From Lateolabrax maculatus (lineage: Eukaryota; Chordata; Actinopteri; Acropomatiformes; Lateolabracidae), in contig CM062219.1 in the NCBI GenBank assembly GCA_031216445.1, positions 7,144,501 to 7,208,500 on the forward strand: a stretch of 64,000 bases of DNA, written 5' to 3'. Shown here in pieces: positions 27,601 through 33,973 of this stretch (positions are counted from its first letter, which is position 1; every line of letters begins with the position of its first letter). The notes under the pieces were generated by a model. The model had not been told where the DNA came from. It was given only the letters and a program-made list of their open reading frames with translations, and made no database searches. The position numbers and the translations under genes are program-made.

Positions 27601-28007
27601 TCCACTGCTGCAACAAACAATATAAACAAATCATTTGAGGGAGAGAAACTGAATGGGCAATCCCGTCAATTTGTCAACACAAAATTGCACCTACAATTCG
27701 TTCGATCTGGATGCTAAAAGATTTTCATTCAGCCCCTTCATTTAAAAAAAATAGTGTGACACATTTAAAGAGTAGGTTGTTCAAAAATAGGACAGGAAGG
27801 ACATAAAGCATGTAAGACACATTAATGTGAACTGTGTTTATGTACTGTAATTTCTAGGAAATGTCAATACACACAGTTCTACATGTTCATACCTTTGTGA
27901 AAGAGTTCCTGGAGGCTCTCAGCACTCTGGCTGAGCACTGCCCATACCTCCTCCTCCTGGAGCGGACCTCCTCGAACCTCCAAGGCTTCTGCCAGAGACA
28001 CGTGCAT
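48..28007 (-). CDS. ptpn13: ptpn13, protein tyrosine phosphatase non-receptor type 13 (27 coding exons, N-terminal 1526 residues, partial)
   Basis: Large cytoplasmic scaffold phosphatase of the submembrane cortex. Twenty-seven exons join in continuous phase (4579 nt) and follow the vertebrate PTPN13 order: KIND domain (residues about 3-190), linker with coiled coil (about 400-520), FERM domain (about 588-890), PDZ1 (about 1115-1204), linker and PDZ2 (about 1392-1478). From knowledge of the family, the FERM domain binds membrane phosphoinositides, the PDZ domains bind C-terminal tails (Fas, ephrin-B, PRK2 and others) and the C-terminal PTP domain dephosphorylates them. PDZ3-5 and the PTP domain lie beyond the left edge. 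The start codon at 28007 opens with MHVSLAEALEVRGGPLQEEE, the canonical N-terminus, and an in-frame stop lies upstream if the 34-kb leader exon is spliced to it. Exon assignments rest on splice sites plus remembered family sequence. A paralogue from the teleost genome duplication cannot be excluded. Confidence 0.95.
315..400 (-). CDS. ptpn13: ptpn13 coding exon 26: PDZ2 C-terminal half (residues 1442-1470)
   Basis: The exon is 86 nt, phase 1 in and phase 0 out, acceptor TTCTCAG and donor GCAG|GTGAGG. It encodes GDRVMAVNGKSLEGATHQQA then VEALRDTGQ, with the class I His at the start of alpha2 (THQQA). Confidence 0.96.
527..620 (-). CDS. ptpn13: ptpn13 coding exon 25: PDZ2 core (residues 1411-1441)
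   Basis: The exon is 94 nt, phase 0 in and phase 1 out, acceptor TTCTTAG and donor AAGG|GTAACG. It encodes GGVNTTVRHGGIYVKAIIPK then GAAELDGRIQK, almost identical to mammalian PDZ2. Confidence 0.96.
621..1966 (-). other. ptpn13: ptpn13 intron 24 (inside PDZ2)
   Basis: AT-rich intron with an A-run at 1776-1791. Its first 15 transcribed bases double as the alternative PDZ2 insert. Nothing else recognised. Confidence 0.8.
1967..2083 (-). CDS. ptpn13: ptpn13 coding exon 24: start of PDZ2 (residues 1372-1410), with alternative donor
   Basis: The exon is 117 nt (phase 0/0) in the short form, acceptor TTTGCAG and donor CACG|GTACTG. It encodes EYITENLNGNAPGVNSLRPG, ELFDVELSKKDSNLGISVT, including the PDZ2 carboxylate-binding loop LGIS. 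A second donor AAG|GTTTTC lies 15 nt downstream, so a long form (1952-2083) adds VLFGK in frame. This position and sequence match the known PDZ2b insert VLFDK of mammalian PTP-BL/PTP1E. Confidence 0.95.
2084..2472 (-). other. ptpn13: ptpn13 intron 23
   Basis: Ordinary intron sequence; nothing recognised. Confidence 0.8.
2473..2957 (-). CDS. ptpn13: ptpn13 coding exon 23: PDZ1-PDZ2 linker (residues 1210-1371)
   Basis: The exon is 485 nt, phase 1 in and phase 0 out, acceptor TTTGACAG and donor AAAG|GTGCGC. The protein is Ser/Pro-rich and probably disordered. Conserved motifs are SLSSQDSRTSS (mammalian SLSSQDSRTES) and the acidic SDWGDSDMDEETYSSSQE (mammalian SDRGDSDMDEATYSSSQ). A proline-rich PAPPALPPKTRK stretch could be an SH3 ligand, which is inference. 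Confidence 0.94.
3050..3181 (-). CDS. ptpn13: ptpn13 coding exon 22: PDZ1 C-terminal half (residues 1166-1209)
   Basis: The exon is 132 nt (phase 1/1), acceptor GATGCAG and donor AAAG|GTAAAA. It encodes GDRLLSVNDVNLQGLSHATT, VDILQNAPDDITLVVSQPKE, RLYK. The helix alpha2 starts with His (SHATT), as in class I PDZ domains that select Ser/Thr at ligand position -2. Confidence 0.95.
3321..3428 (-). CDS. ptpn13: ptpn13 coding exon 21: PDZ1 core (residues 1130-1165)
   Basis: The exon is 108 nt (phase 1/1), acceptor TTCTCTAG and donor CCTG|GTAGGC. It encodes GFQVVGGENSGRTDLGTIIS then SITPGGPADLNSCLKP, the classical PDZ beta2-alpha1 region of PTPN13 PDZ1. Confidence 0.95.
3589..3678 (-). CDS. ptpn13: ptpn13 coding exon 20: start of PDZ1 (residues 1100-1129)
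   Basis: The exon is 90 nt (phase 1/1), acceptor CTGCACAG and donor CTGG|GTAAGG. It encodes DSLKKKLIALPSPEREITTV then NLKKDVKYGL, the first strand of PDZ1. The carboxylate-binding loop GLGF is completed across the junction with the next exon. Confidence 0.94.
3679..5298 (-). other. ptpn13: ptpn13 introns 18 and 19 around small exon 19
   Basis: Unique-looking AT-rich sequence. A short telomere-like run (TTAGGG, three units) is at 4599-4622. Nothing else recognised outside the 54-nt exon at 4253-4306. Confidence 0.75.
4253..4306 (-). CDS. ptpn13: ptpn13 coding exon 19: short Ser-rich linker exon (residues 1082-1099)
   Basis: This 54-nt exon (phase 1/1) has acceptor GCTCTCAG and donor AATG|GTATGT. 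It encodes VSRHSSSGPSSTPASVN. It corresponds in place to mammalian MHSSGNSSSQ; the match is short, so the call relies mainly on splice sites and phase. A length divisible by three makes it a candidate cassette exon. Confidence 0.78.
5299..5405 (-). CDS. ptpn13: ptpn13 coding exon 18: linker (residues 1046-1081)
   Basis: The exon is 107 nt, phase 2 in and phase 1 out, acceptor TTCTCAG and donor GTAG|GTAAGG. It encodes KSFGKVSPSSPAWSVRRSKK followed by DSDSSSIEDTGQAYVVG, the last part nearly identical to mammalian ESDSSSIEDPGQAYVLG. Confidence 0.92.
5406..6118 (-). other. ptpn13: ptpn13 intron 17
   Basis: Ordinary intron; nothing recognised. Confidence 0.8.
6119..6554 (-). CDS. ptpn13: ptpn13 coding exon 17: FERM-PDZ1 linker (residues 901-1045)
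   Basis: The exon is 436 nt, phase 1 in and phase 2 out, acceptor GTAATCAG and consensus donor ACAA|GTGAGT. The protein is Ser/Gln/His-rich and probably disordered. Conserved points are TVSSGSLAPSL (mammalian AISTGSLASS), HLKRISYSEVALNKA (mammalian LKRLSCSELSLYQP) and SRSHHNLGQMPESP (mammalian SKSYHDLSQ). These are the usual serine-centred linker motifs, plausible phosphorylation or 14-3-3 sites. Confidence 0.93.
6555..7290 (-). other. ptpn13: ptpn13 intron 16
   Basis: Ordinary intron; nothing recognised. Confidence 0.8.
7291..7453 (-). CDS. ptpn13: ptpn13 coding exon 16: end of FERM F3 (residues 847-900)
   Basis: The exon is 163 nt, phase 0 in and phase 1 out, acceptor CCTGAAG and donor CTAG|GTAGGA. 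It encodes KKKICLQNTSDGIKHLFQTD, SNKICQYLLQLCSDQHKFHL and QMKARQNNQELQDL, closing the FERM domain with its C-terminal helix. Confidence 0.94.
7579..7761 (-). CDS. ptpn13: ptpn13 coding exon 15: FERM F3 (PH-like) lobe (residues 786-846)
   Basis: The exon is 183 nt (phase 0/0), acceptor CTTAAAG and donor TTTACA|GTATGT. It encodes VSQRLTEYGVHFHRVLPEKR, SQTGIMLGVYSKGVLIFEVL and RFPWRETKKISFT, the PH/PTB-like F3 lobe that contributes to phosphoinositide binding. Confidence 0.95.
7762..8271 (-). other. ptpn13: ptpn13 intron 14
   Basis: AT-rich intron; nothing recognised. Confidence 0.8.
8272..8424 (-). CDS. ptpn13: ptpn13 coding exon 14: FERM F2 lobe (residues 735-785)
   Basis: The exon is 153 nt (phase 0/0), acceptor GCCTCAG and donor CAAG|GTCAGC. 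It encodes LHGKTYFRLEHYLPVSVLDK, then TIKEELPKLHSNYYGASDSE and AEFEFLK, the conserved end of F2 and the linker to F3. Confidence 0.94.
8561..8619. repeat. (CA)n microsatellite in ptpn13 intron 13
   Basis: About 30 uninterrupted CA units on the plus strand (TG in the transcript), within the intron 8425-8802. The rest of that intron is AT-rich with nothing recognised. Confidence 0.97.
8803..8941 (-). CDS. ptpn13: ptpn13 coding exon 13: FERM F2 lobe (residues 688-734)
   Basis: The exon is 139 nt, phase 2 in and phase 0 out, acceptor TAAAACAG and donor GGAG|GTACCG. It encodes MTKHQYYLQLRKDILEERMR, then LLASLALQAEFSDYQPE, the acyl-CoA-binding-protein-like F2 lobe of FERM. Confidence 0.95.
9062..9212 (-). 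CDS. ptpn13: ptpn13 coding exon 12: FERM F1/F2 (residues 638-687)
   Basis: The exon is 151 nt, phase 1 in and phase 2 out, with a consensus donor ATACA|GTAAGT. It encodes DNEFFFVDPDAKLSKVAPEG, WKEDPKKKRSD and FNLFLRIKFFFDDVNLIQ, all highly conserved. Its 3' splice site is preceded by a run of 17 C and 9 A (transcript sense) rather than a mixed pyrimidine tract. Confidence 0.94.
9225..9250. repeat. T9-G17 homopolymer tract next to ptpn13 exon 12
   Basis: Nine T followed by 17 G on the plus strand, 12 bases outside exon 12. In the transcript this is C17-A9 immediately upstream of the 3' splice site. The rest of the intron 9213-9560 has nothing recognised. Confidence 0.9.
9561..9732 (-). CDS. 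ptpn13: ptpn13 coding exon 11: FERM F1 lobe (residues 581-637)
   Basis: The exon is 172 nt, phase 0 in and phase 1 out, acceptor TCTTAAG and donor AGAG|GTACTA. It encodes KVGVVLLNSQKLELSCDIKA and VCKDVLDMVVAHIGLVEHHL, the ubiquitin-like F1 lobe of the FERM domain, nearly identical to the mammalian protein. Confidence 0.95.
9838..9912 (-). CDS. ptpn13: ptpn13 coding exon 10: entry to the FERM region (residues 556-580)
   Basis: This is a 75-nt exon (25 codons, phase 0/0), acceptor TGGCAG and donor ATG|GTGAGG. It encodes NFHGPEFVKMASEPCVALSV then PSSIM, matching mammalian NFFGPEFVKMTIEPFISLDLP just before the FERM domain. Confidence 0.92.
9913..10981 (-). other. ptpn13: ptpn13 intron 9
   Basis: The first about 210 transcribed bases (to 10769) stay open in the exon 9 frame. 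The remainder is AT-rich with nothing recognised. Confidence 0.75.
10982..11198 (-). CDS. ptpn13: ptpn13 coding exon 9: coiled coil before the FERM domain (residues 483-555)
   Basis: The exon is 217 nt, phase 2 in and phase 0 out, acceptor CCTATAG. It encodes LLLQKQEEEVHRLQAHLASR, matching the mammalian coiled coil with MLKRQEEELMQLQAKMALRQ, then SRANLYPTDEPLAPSRTSML and TLRKPK. The donor is AAG|GTTTTT, a poor match to consensus; phase and homology (KPK joining NFHGPEF) support it. If it is not used, the frame stays open for about 46 more codons into the intron (to 10769). Confidence 0.88.
11199..11898 (-). other. ptpn13: ptpn13 intron 8
   Basis: Ordinary intron; nothing recognised. Confidence 0.8.
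11899..11998 (-). CDS. ptpn13: ptpn13 coding exon 8: linker (residues 450-482)
   Basis: The exon is 100 nt, phase 1 in and phase 2 out, acceptor TTGTTCAG and donor CTCAG|GTAAAA. It encodes AKKPGEVRRYSSQVALSSEH and a short Ser/His-rich stretch. Conservation with mammals is weak, so the call rests on splice sites, unbroken phase with both neighbours and position in the exon series. Confidence 0.82.
12024..12050. repeat. Alternating purine-pyrimidine tract (TA/CA/CG)
   Basis: About 27 bp of strict purine-pyrimidine alternation with a (GC)n core, 25 bp upstream (transcript sense) of ptpn13 exon 8; a typical Z-DNA-prone sequence. The rest of the intron 11999-13036 has nothing recognised. Confidence 0.85.
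13037..13129 (-). CDS. ptpn13: ptpn13 coding exon 7: linker (residues 419-449)
   Basis: The exon is 93 nt (phase 1/1), acceptor TTCCCTCAG and donor CAAG|GTAAAA. It encodes DPVHTHQRYHSDYSSSSESP then SVTSSDQDYRQ, aligning with mammalian RYKTYHGDVFSTSSESPSII. It is Ser-rich and probably disordered. Confidence 0.9.
13130..18947 (-). other. ptpn13: ptpn13 intron 6 (5.8 kb)
   Basis: Long intron with a (CA)n at 15221-15251, a C-rich tract at 15589-15604 and short CA runs near 16660. A 160-codon plus-strand ORF (16126-16608) has no recognisable domain and no gene context. No exon seen. Confidence 0.75.
15221..15251. repeat. (CA)n microsatellite
   Basis: About 15 CA units in ptpn13 intron 6. Confidence 0.95.
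18948..19580 (-). CDS. ptpn13: ptpn13 coding exon 6: KIND-FERM linker with predicted coiled coil (residues 208-418)
   Basis: This is the largest exon (633 nt, phase 1/1), with acceptor GTTCTCAG and donor GATG|GTGAGT. The protein is low-complexity and rich in Ser, Pro, His and Arg. Conserved islands include LNRGLSRSMGSL near the start, KKTWASSVDL in the middle and YDRIKERQRKLQVLRQAV at the end, which correspond to the NKGLSKSMGFL, KKIWASSMDL and DRIRERQKKLQVLREAM stretches of the mammalian protein. The last island begins a basic helix or coiled coil. The rest is a disordered linker that diverges quickly between species. Confidence 0.93.
19581..21687 (-). other. ptpn13: ptpn13 intron 5
   Basis: AT-rich intron carrying the (TG)n at 21637-21669 next to exon 5. 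Nothing else recognised. Confidence 0.75.
21637..21669. repeat. (TG)n microsatellite, 19 nt from the donor of ptpn13 exon 5
   Basis: About 16 TG units on the plus strand, read as CA repeats in the ptpn13 transcript just inside intron 5. CA repeats in introns bind hnRNP L and can change use of a nearby donor. Confidence 0.95.
21688..21775 (-). CDS. ptpn13: ptpn13 coding exon 5: end of KIND domain and linker (residues 179-207)
   Basis: The exon is 88 nt, phase 0 in and phase 1 out, acceptor TTCTCAG and donor TCAG|GTAAGA. It encodes LDGLLTDRESLPERSKEIRE followed by RLRGKGLPS, matching mammalian IRDRLRGKGLPTG. A CA/TG microsatellite starts about 19 nt downstream of its 5' splice site (see findings). 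Confidence 0.93.
21856..21877. repeat. A-run in ptpn13 intron 4
   Basis: Run of about 20 A on the plus strand (T in the transcript) about 80 bp upstream of exon 5 in transcript sense; it may extend the pyrimidine-rich region. Confidence 0.9.
22116..22301 (-). CDS. ptpn13: ptpn13 coding exon 4: KIND domain, C-terminal half (residues 117-178)
   Basis: The exon is 186 nt (62 codons, phase 0/0) with acceptor TTTGCAG and donor CCCAG|GTATG. It begins PMKLGEHLNSLLLNMCDDVT and continues through SLRTVLDICSKHIRNSSC and FSYIRKLVRLVLGSLSQ, conserved KIND helices. Confidence 0.95.
22302..23449 (-). other. ptpn13: ptpn13 intron 3
   Basis: Ordinary intron; nothing recognised. Confidence 0.8.
23450..23515 (-). 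CDS. ptpn13: ptpn13 coding exon 3: KIND domain (residues 95-116)
   Basis: This small 66-nt exon (22 codons, phase 0/0) lies between acceptor CACAG and donor CCAG|GTAAAT. It encodes MHMYSLGMTLFWGADYEIPQ plus SQ, matching the YSLGMTLYWGADYEVPQSQ segment of mammalian PTPN13, the equivalent of a kinase subdomain IX helix. Confidence 0.94.
23516..24818 (-). other. ptpn13: ptpn13 intron 2
   Basis: Ordinary intron; nothing recognised. Confidence 0.8.
24819..24985 (-). CDS. ptpn13: ptpn13 coding exon 2: KIND domain (residues 39-94)
   Basis: The exon has acceptor CTCCAG and donor AAG|GTATAA, 167 nt, phase 1 in and phase 0 out. It encodes DPAAMGFIISPWSLLLMPSG followed by a stretch containing SFTDEYVTQQDLRAFTAPEV, which closely matches the mammalian KIND core. 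This fold resembles a protein kinase C-lobe without catalytic residues and serves protein interaction. Confidence 0.95.
24986..27892 (-). other. ptpn13: ptpn13 intron 1 (after first coding exon)
   Basis: 2.9-kb AT-rich intron; no exon, repeat family or RNA gene recognised. Confidence 0.75.
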
Positions 28008-28012
28008 CTTCC
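27893..28012 (-). CDS. ptpn13: ptpn13 coding exon 1: start codon and first part of the KIND domain (residues 1-38)
   Basis: The exon runs from acceptor CATAG to donor AAAG|GTATG. Five leader bases precede the ATG at 28007, then 38 codons plus one base. The encoded start MHVSLAEALEVRGGPLQEEE is the hallmark N-terminus of PTPN13, entering the KIND (kinase non-catalytic C-lobe) domain. It ends in phase 1, and the split codon completes as Asp with the next exon. In the human protein as I remember it, four residues (VSLA) follow the lysine at this junction; here the next exon starts directly with DPAAMG. Confidence 0.95.
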
Positions 28013-31000
28013 CTATGTAAGCAGAGAAAGAAGAGAACTGATTTACACCAGAAAATGAACATGAATAAATACAGAAAAGGGCACATGCTTTCTTTCCTGT
28101 TAGGGTATATGATAGGAGGCTCAGGCACAAGGTCAAATCAGGACAGAAAAACACACATCTCTTGTGCTAGTAAGAGCAAAATACCAAGATAAGATAAATA
28201 CACTTTTTAATTCAGTTTTCCAGGCAAGTCCCAAATTTTGTTTATTGTGTCATTTATCAAAAATGTCAGAAACTGAAAACAAACTTTGATTTTAGGCTTC
28301 ATTTTAATTCAGTTAAGAATTATACTGCTTACACAAGTCTAATCCTGTAAGAATCCACACACTACTTGTCCTGACTGGACTGAGAGTCTAAGGTAAAATC
28401 AAATAAGACCACACTGCTATACCACTACAGTAACCCTAAGCATTGATGTGTTTAACAACAATTCTGATCAACATTTTTTCTTTATCTTGCCCTTAGGCAA
28501 ATTCCCACATCTTCTAAATGTAAGCCGTCTTATCATCCTCTGCATTTGAGGAGGTAGCACAAGCACATGATGCGCGCATGCACACACAGACAAACACCCT
28601 GTTTTACTTGAGTTACATTCAACAAAGTAGCAGTTTATTACTTGTTGCCTCTACCAGCTTCTGAGAGTTAAGACAGCAGCTTCCAACTGAAGTGGCCACT
28701 AATCTAGAAAAGCAAAACACTACTTTTGTGGTGTGGATTTAAAGCTGCTTGCTACTCTGCAAATAAGTAATAACACACACTTCAGTTTCCAGATTACATG
28801 TCATAAAACTATAACTGGGTCAACCTCAAGATAGGTAGTTTATATTAACTTGTGGATGGCAGTGATGCAGCAAATCCAGCATTTGGTGTACAATATATGT
28901 GAATATATCTACATATATATCTGCAGTACTTAACATGGATTTAGATTGCACATATGTCACAACATGCTATGCCTAGGGTGAAACTTTCATTTTCACACAT
29001 GACCCATAGGCTGGCTGTCTTTCAGGCTTTGATTTGATTATGATTTTCATATTTAATGTGAAGTGACGATGGCGAGACATCCGTTTTAGGGGTTTTGGTG
29101 TCTTACAGCTGCCAAACAAGTGGTCCAAATTTAACGCGGATTTGTTGGCCTTAAAATGCCACACCTTTTTATACCTTTGTACGTTTTGATTACACATAGC
29201 ACTATCAACCAATACCGGTGCATTCTGACAAGTCAGTCATAATTTTCCTGTGTGCTCGCTAAATAGATTGACTTTTTAAGATTATGGACATCTGCTTGCA
29301 AGATTCAAAGGTTTTAGTTTAGGAGTAAAATGCAAGTTGGTATACTCTTCAGGCTGTGCAAAAAAAGGCTATAATGTGCAATATAGAATAATACTAAAAA
29401 TATGGGGTGAAATAAGAATTAGGAAAAGACAAAACAAAGACAAAAACATTATAAATATATGTTAAAGTCTAAAGTAAATATTGACCTGGTGTGTAGGTCC
29501 TTGATGCACAGCTGTAGGCAAACTATATAATAAAATTCTGCACACGTTGAGTGCAAATATGCAAATGTCCAGAGCAATGCAAAGGATTCATAGAAGACAA
29601 TGTGGTACATAAAGTTGAGGACATACACAAGTGTGTAGCAGTCATTAGTAATTGTATAAAATAGTGGCGGGTACAGAAGTAAAAAGAACCATAAAAAATA
29701 ACACAAAAAAAAGCCACGACAGCATCTCAGCTGTATTATCACTTCACATGCTCTTACAGTGTCACAGCGAGAGAGCTGTGTTCTCTGAATAGGATATCTC
29801 AAGCTAAGATTGATAGTCCTTAGAGCTTGTAACGTAGGCCTGGGGATTTAAGATCATCTGTGTACTATACTCTACAATCTGACTAAAGACAAAAAACGTA
29901 TTCAGATCCACCTATTGTTGTGGTTTTACTGCCCAACCAGACTTGATGTTCCCAACAAATCTAAAATACATAAAAACCTTCTTTGAAATTAGCAACGTCA
30001 CTTCTGAAATGCTTTTTTCTTCTCATGGATTGTAAAGTTTAATACTGTTGTATATAATAATGTTGCATATAATAATGCTGAAAACCTACTGTGAGTTTAT
30101 TCTTCCTCCACTTTTTGTCCTGCCCAATGATCTAGACCTCAAAGACTAAAAATTGTGTGCAGCTTCTAAATTTCACAATACTTTGTAAGTGTCATATTTT
30201 GTGGCTGACAGTCATGGTAGAATATAAAAAGAAACTCTGTTTTCAGCCAAAAACCTGTGAGGCTGAAAAATAATATTTGCTCCCTATGATTCCTTGACTG
30301 AAAACAAATCTGCTTTTTCAATGTTGACAGATTTTGTGATGTTTTGAACCTTTGCAGGCATTTTTCAGTTGTTCCCACAAATGTGAGCCAACCCACATTA
30401 AAACACAGCACAGAGTATATTTGGAGTTGCTAGATCACAGCTTTCACACAGAATCGTATAAATCAAAAACGAAGCAGATGAAAACACATACAAACAGGAA
30501 ATGAGGCATAATTCCTATACAAGATCAACCAAACATCACTCATGTCTGGAATGGGTACCAAAGTACATGACACAACATTTAATCATCGTTCATTTTCTAT
30601 AGTAACACTGTCCTTAAAAAACCTTAAAATAATCCTTTAAAAACACATCTTTTTCAACTTTTTTCAAAATAAAACCAAATCACAAAGCGTTACAAAAAAT
30701 TCCAGACATAATGTCAGTTCCACAGAGATTGACAGGTGTACACATTTGGATAAGAGACACAAAAGCTCCTAACAGCAAAGATGCCCAAACCTAATGTGTC
30801 ACATCACATTTGGCTATATTGCAGTTTTGCTTACTACGATGCACCTGTGGGTTTGACTCACTGGCTTGAATTACACCCTGTTTTTTATTCATATATACAT
30901 TTATTCACTGAAGTTTAAATGTTCCAATTCATATCAGTGATAGTCACAGGAACAAACAAGACTAAGAGGTGCAGGTATACTCAAATTGAAGTTCTTATTG

Positions 31001-31079
31001 GATAGTCGGACAGCATTTGAAACCTCCATCCTCAAACCGTTCCATCTCTCAGGCTCAGGAGATCACCAATATATCTTCT

Positions 31080-31216
31080 AGGAATCATACATGTCTGCAC
31101 TAAATTTTGTGCCAATCCACCCAATAGTTTTTGAGATATTTCAGTCCGGACCACAGTGGTGGATTGACACACAAACTAACATTGCCATCCTTAGAGCCAC
31201 ATTGCTATCTTGGCTG
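31080..31216. mobile_element. Remnant of a widespread teleost interspersed repeat
   Basis: The stretch with CCAATCCACCCAATAGTTTT, GAGATATTTCAGTC, GGACCACAGTGGTGGA and CATTGCCATCC matches, from memory, a very common teleost repeat (consensus with GATATTTCAGTCTGGACCAA). I cannot assign a class with certainty; a retroelement 3' part is likely. Confidence 0.6.
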
Positions 31217-32964
31217 AAAAGTACAGAATTAGACATAACATTTTAGAAGTATTGCACTAGTTTTTTTTTGTGTTCGGCATTGTGAGACAAATTTGAGCAT
31301 ATCACGTATCCATAAACTCTACCCGTAAACTGGGTCAGCCGCCTCATTAGCGTTAGGCTTTATTTCTGAAAGTAATATGTGAATAAACGTCTTTTCTATG
31401 AATCCGAGTTTGTAGAAGAGAGTTAATGAGTAAGCATGTCACAGACCTAAAAGTTTATGCAGGAATGCAGGTTAACCATTCTAGTCAATGGGAGGCGTGA
31501 AGTCTGAGGCGAAGTGGGTTACTACCCATCTTGCTCATTACCCATGAGAATGGGGAGAGCGGGTGCTGTGAAGACTGATTGTTTTGCGGCCCTTGTTATT
31601 TCAACAGAGACCTACAGTGGAATGTTTTTTATCCACACTGAGGCTGCTGTGCAGGCCAGCTCCTCTCGCATTGGACTATGGTCCTGCTCATTATTGAGGG
31701 GGCTTAGGAGGCAGCGGCCCAAAACAGCGAGAGCAGACAGCCTTCCCCACTTCAGCGCCTCATTCTCTTTTTCTTTTTCAAACAGTGGGGATGTTTGTTC
31801 CAAGGTATTCCCATGTATTCCCACACTACAGCTAGAGAGAAAAACCTAAACATGGCTTAGTCTGCTGCTGCTGCTAAGTGTTTGAAAATCTTGGCCACAG
31901 TCACAAGGATTTTAAAGAAAATAATCCTGGAAACGTGATAGTGCTCTTTACTCTAAACTTAAGTGAAGCTTTTCCTTTCCTCCCACCTTCTTGTCAGTGA
32001 CAAAGCTACAACCCATGAAATGGGTTTGAAAACAATCCCCTGAAAAATTGCACTTCAGTTGAGTAACCCAGACCAAGAAGGTACAGATCATTTCAGTTTC
32101 TGCTGTTTTCCAGGAACAAAAAGATGAAGAGAAAAAAAACGCATACATCTTTCTCTCTCACGAACTTTTCTTTTATCCTTAATCTTTTGAAGGGGAGTAG
32201 CTGCACTTTCAAAGCAATCACCCATAAAAACTCCAGATTCCACTTATATTTCCAAAAGCATAACTTGTAACATAAGATATGAAAAGGAATTTGTTCATAT
32301 CCTCCAAACATCAGAACTGTGGTCTCAGCTGGCAAACACATTTGGAACAGAAGCCGGTGAGAAGAGGTACTCTGCGCCAACATTGAGGTGAAAATCTTCC
32401 TGAAGTCATTCAAGCCAGGAAAATTCAACAACAAACTCTGAGTGAACCTCTATTCCCAGAATCATGCTGTATTATGCAGCCTGCAAGCAGAGGATTCAAA
32501 CTGAAAAACTCATACGGTGTCTAGGAGGGCCTGGATCCGAATATCTTTTGAACCAACATGACTGATGATGTAAGGACTGACGTTTTAAAAATCTGTACCT
32601 CAAACCAAAACCAGACCGTATGCTATTTAACTGGTAAAATGCCAACTGAAGACATGTAGGCTAGTTAAAGAACCTCCTCCTTCAACGCTCCTGAATATAC
32701 AGTACTTGATTCATCCTTCCGTACTGCAGAACTGTGACGAGCGTAAAGGGATTGTGGTTGCACTGACAGCTGTGTCTTATGCAAGTTCCTTGCGAAGAAG
32801 AAAGCAAGAAACCAGTAGCGGGAATGGAACAGAAGCGGTGACTCACCTAATATAAAAAAGGGAAAATCCAATGGTACTCACTTACAATTTAGTCAATTAG
32901 CCAACATACTTCCCCAGATCATTTTACAATGAGTTTAACACAGGGTTGTTGATGGACACTGGCC

Positions 32965-33022
32965 ATTACGCCACTGAACCTTCCAGTTATGGATCGGTCT
33001 CTCTAACCAGTAAGCCACCCTG
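32965..33022 (-). mobile_element. tRNA-like SINE head (A box and B box), minus orientation
   Basis: In minus sense the sequence reads TGGCTTACTGGTTAGAG (A-box-like, TGGCNNAGTGG) and about 35 bases later GGTTCAGTGGC (B-box-like, GGTTCGANNCC). This spacing and pattern are those of RNA polymerase III-type tRNA-derived SINEs common in fish. Probably decayed; only the head is clear. Confidence 0.45.
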
Positions 33023-33926
33023 GATGTTGGTGTTTGGTTTTTCAGCTCCGCCAGGGTCAGGACCAGCCTGAAAGAGAGCTATGACTATTCCATGATTATC
33101 AGCCCAGCTCTGGACCAACGGCCCTCACTTCTCATTTTGGTCTCGACCTCATCCGCTCCATTTCTGCTAATCACAGGGTTGCTATGAGTACCGTGACATG
33201 CAGAGCATGGTTTTTGCAAAACCTCACTCCAACCCCCACCCCTCCTCTTCCCAACACTCCCATAAACCCAGCCCACTGACTATTTCCCCCATTTTTTTTT
33301 TTCCTATGATGATGCTCACACCATCTCCACCATAACCACTTTAGGTGGGAATGTCCACCTCTCTCTCAATCACACACTCTTTCCTCTTTTAGTCTTGAAT
33401 GACATATTCAAAACCCCTTTTGACCTTTGACTTTGAGTTAACTTTACTACTTTTCTATGGTAATGAAGGGGGAGGGGGTCTTACAACCCCCCATAAAACC
33501 TTCAGTCTGAACATGAACTGTTAAATAAATTTAATACATGTTGACCATTTCCTCGATATTACACCAAGCAGCTCTCTGTCTGGACGCCCTGTTGTTTCTG
33601 TAGTGGTGTTTTCCTTCCTAAACTTAAAACACAGTTACTTGGTCAAAGATGCCTCATGTCAGACAGTCAGTAGGAGCAGTATTGTTTTGGCGTTCATACT
33701 TTCAGGTCGAGACAAAACCAAATATCAACTAACAGACTGTTTTCTAGCAGCTGGATAACTGCCATGACAACGTGTTTCTTTTGGGTTTTTTTTTTTTTTT
33801 AAAAAGATAAAAAAAAAAAGTTGGATAAAAGAAATATCCTCGTTTGAGCCTCGCCACAACACAACACACTCAACCCCGTCGTTAAGTTGGCTACAACACA
33901 ATAAAGTTTTAATGTTTTTTTTAAAA

Positions 33927-33946
33927 TATATATATATATATATATA
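33927..33946. repeat. (TA)n microsatellite near ptpn13 leader exon
   Basis: About 10 TA units, about 27 bp downstream (transcript sense) of the candidate leader-exon donor. Confidence 0.85.
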
Positions 33947-33973
33947 CGAAGTGACTTTACAAACGGGACTTAC

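Larger units (their letters stand above)
28013..33973 (-). other. ptpn13: ptpn13 leader intron (6 kb)
   Basis: Long intron between the candidate leader exon and the first coding exon. It holds two repeat remnants (31080-31216 and about 32965-33022), homopolymers near 33786-33819 and a (TA)n at 33927-33946. No coding exon seen. Confidence 0.65.
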
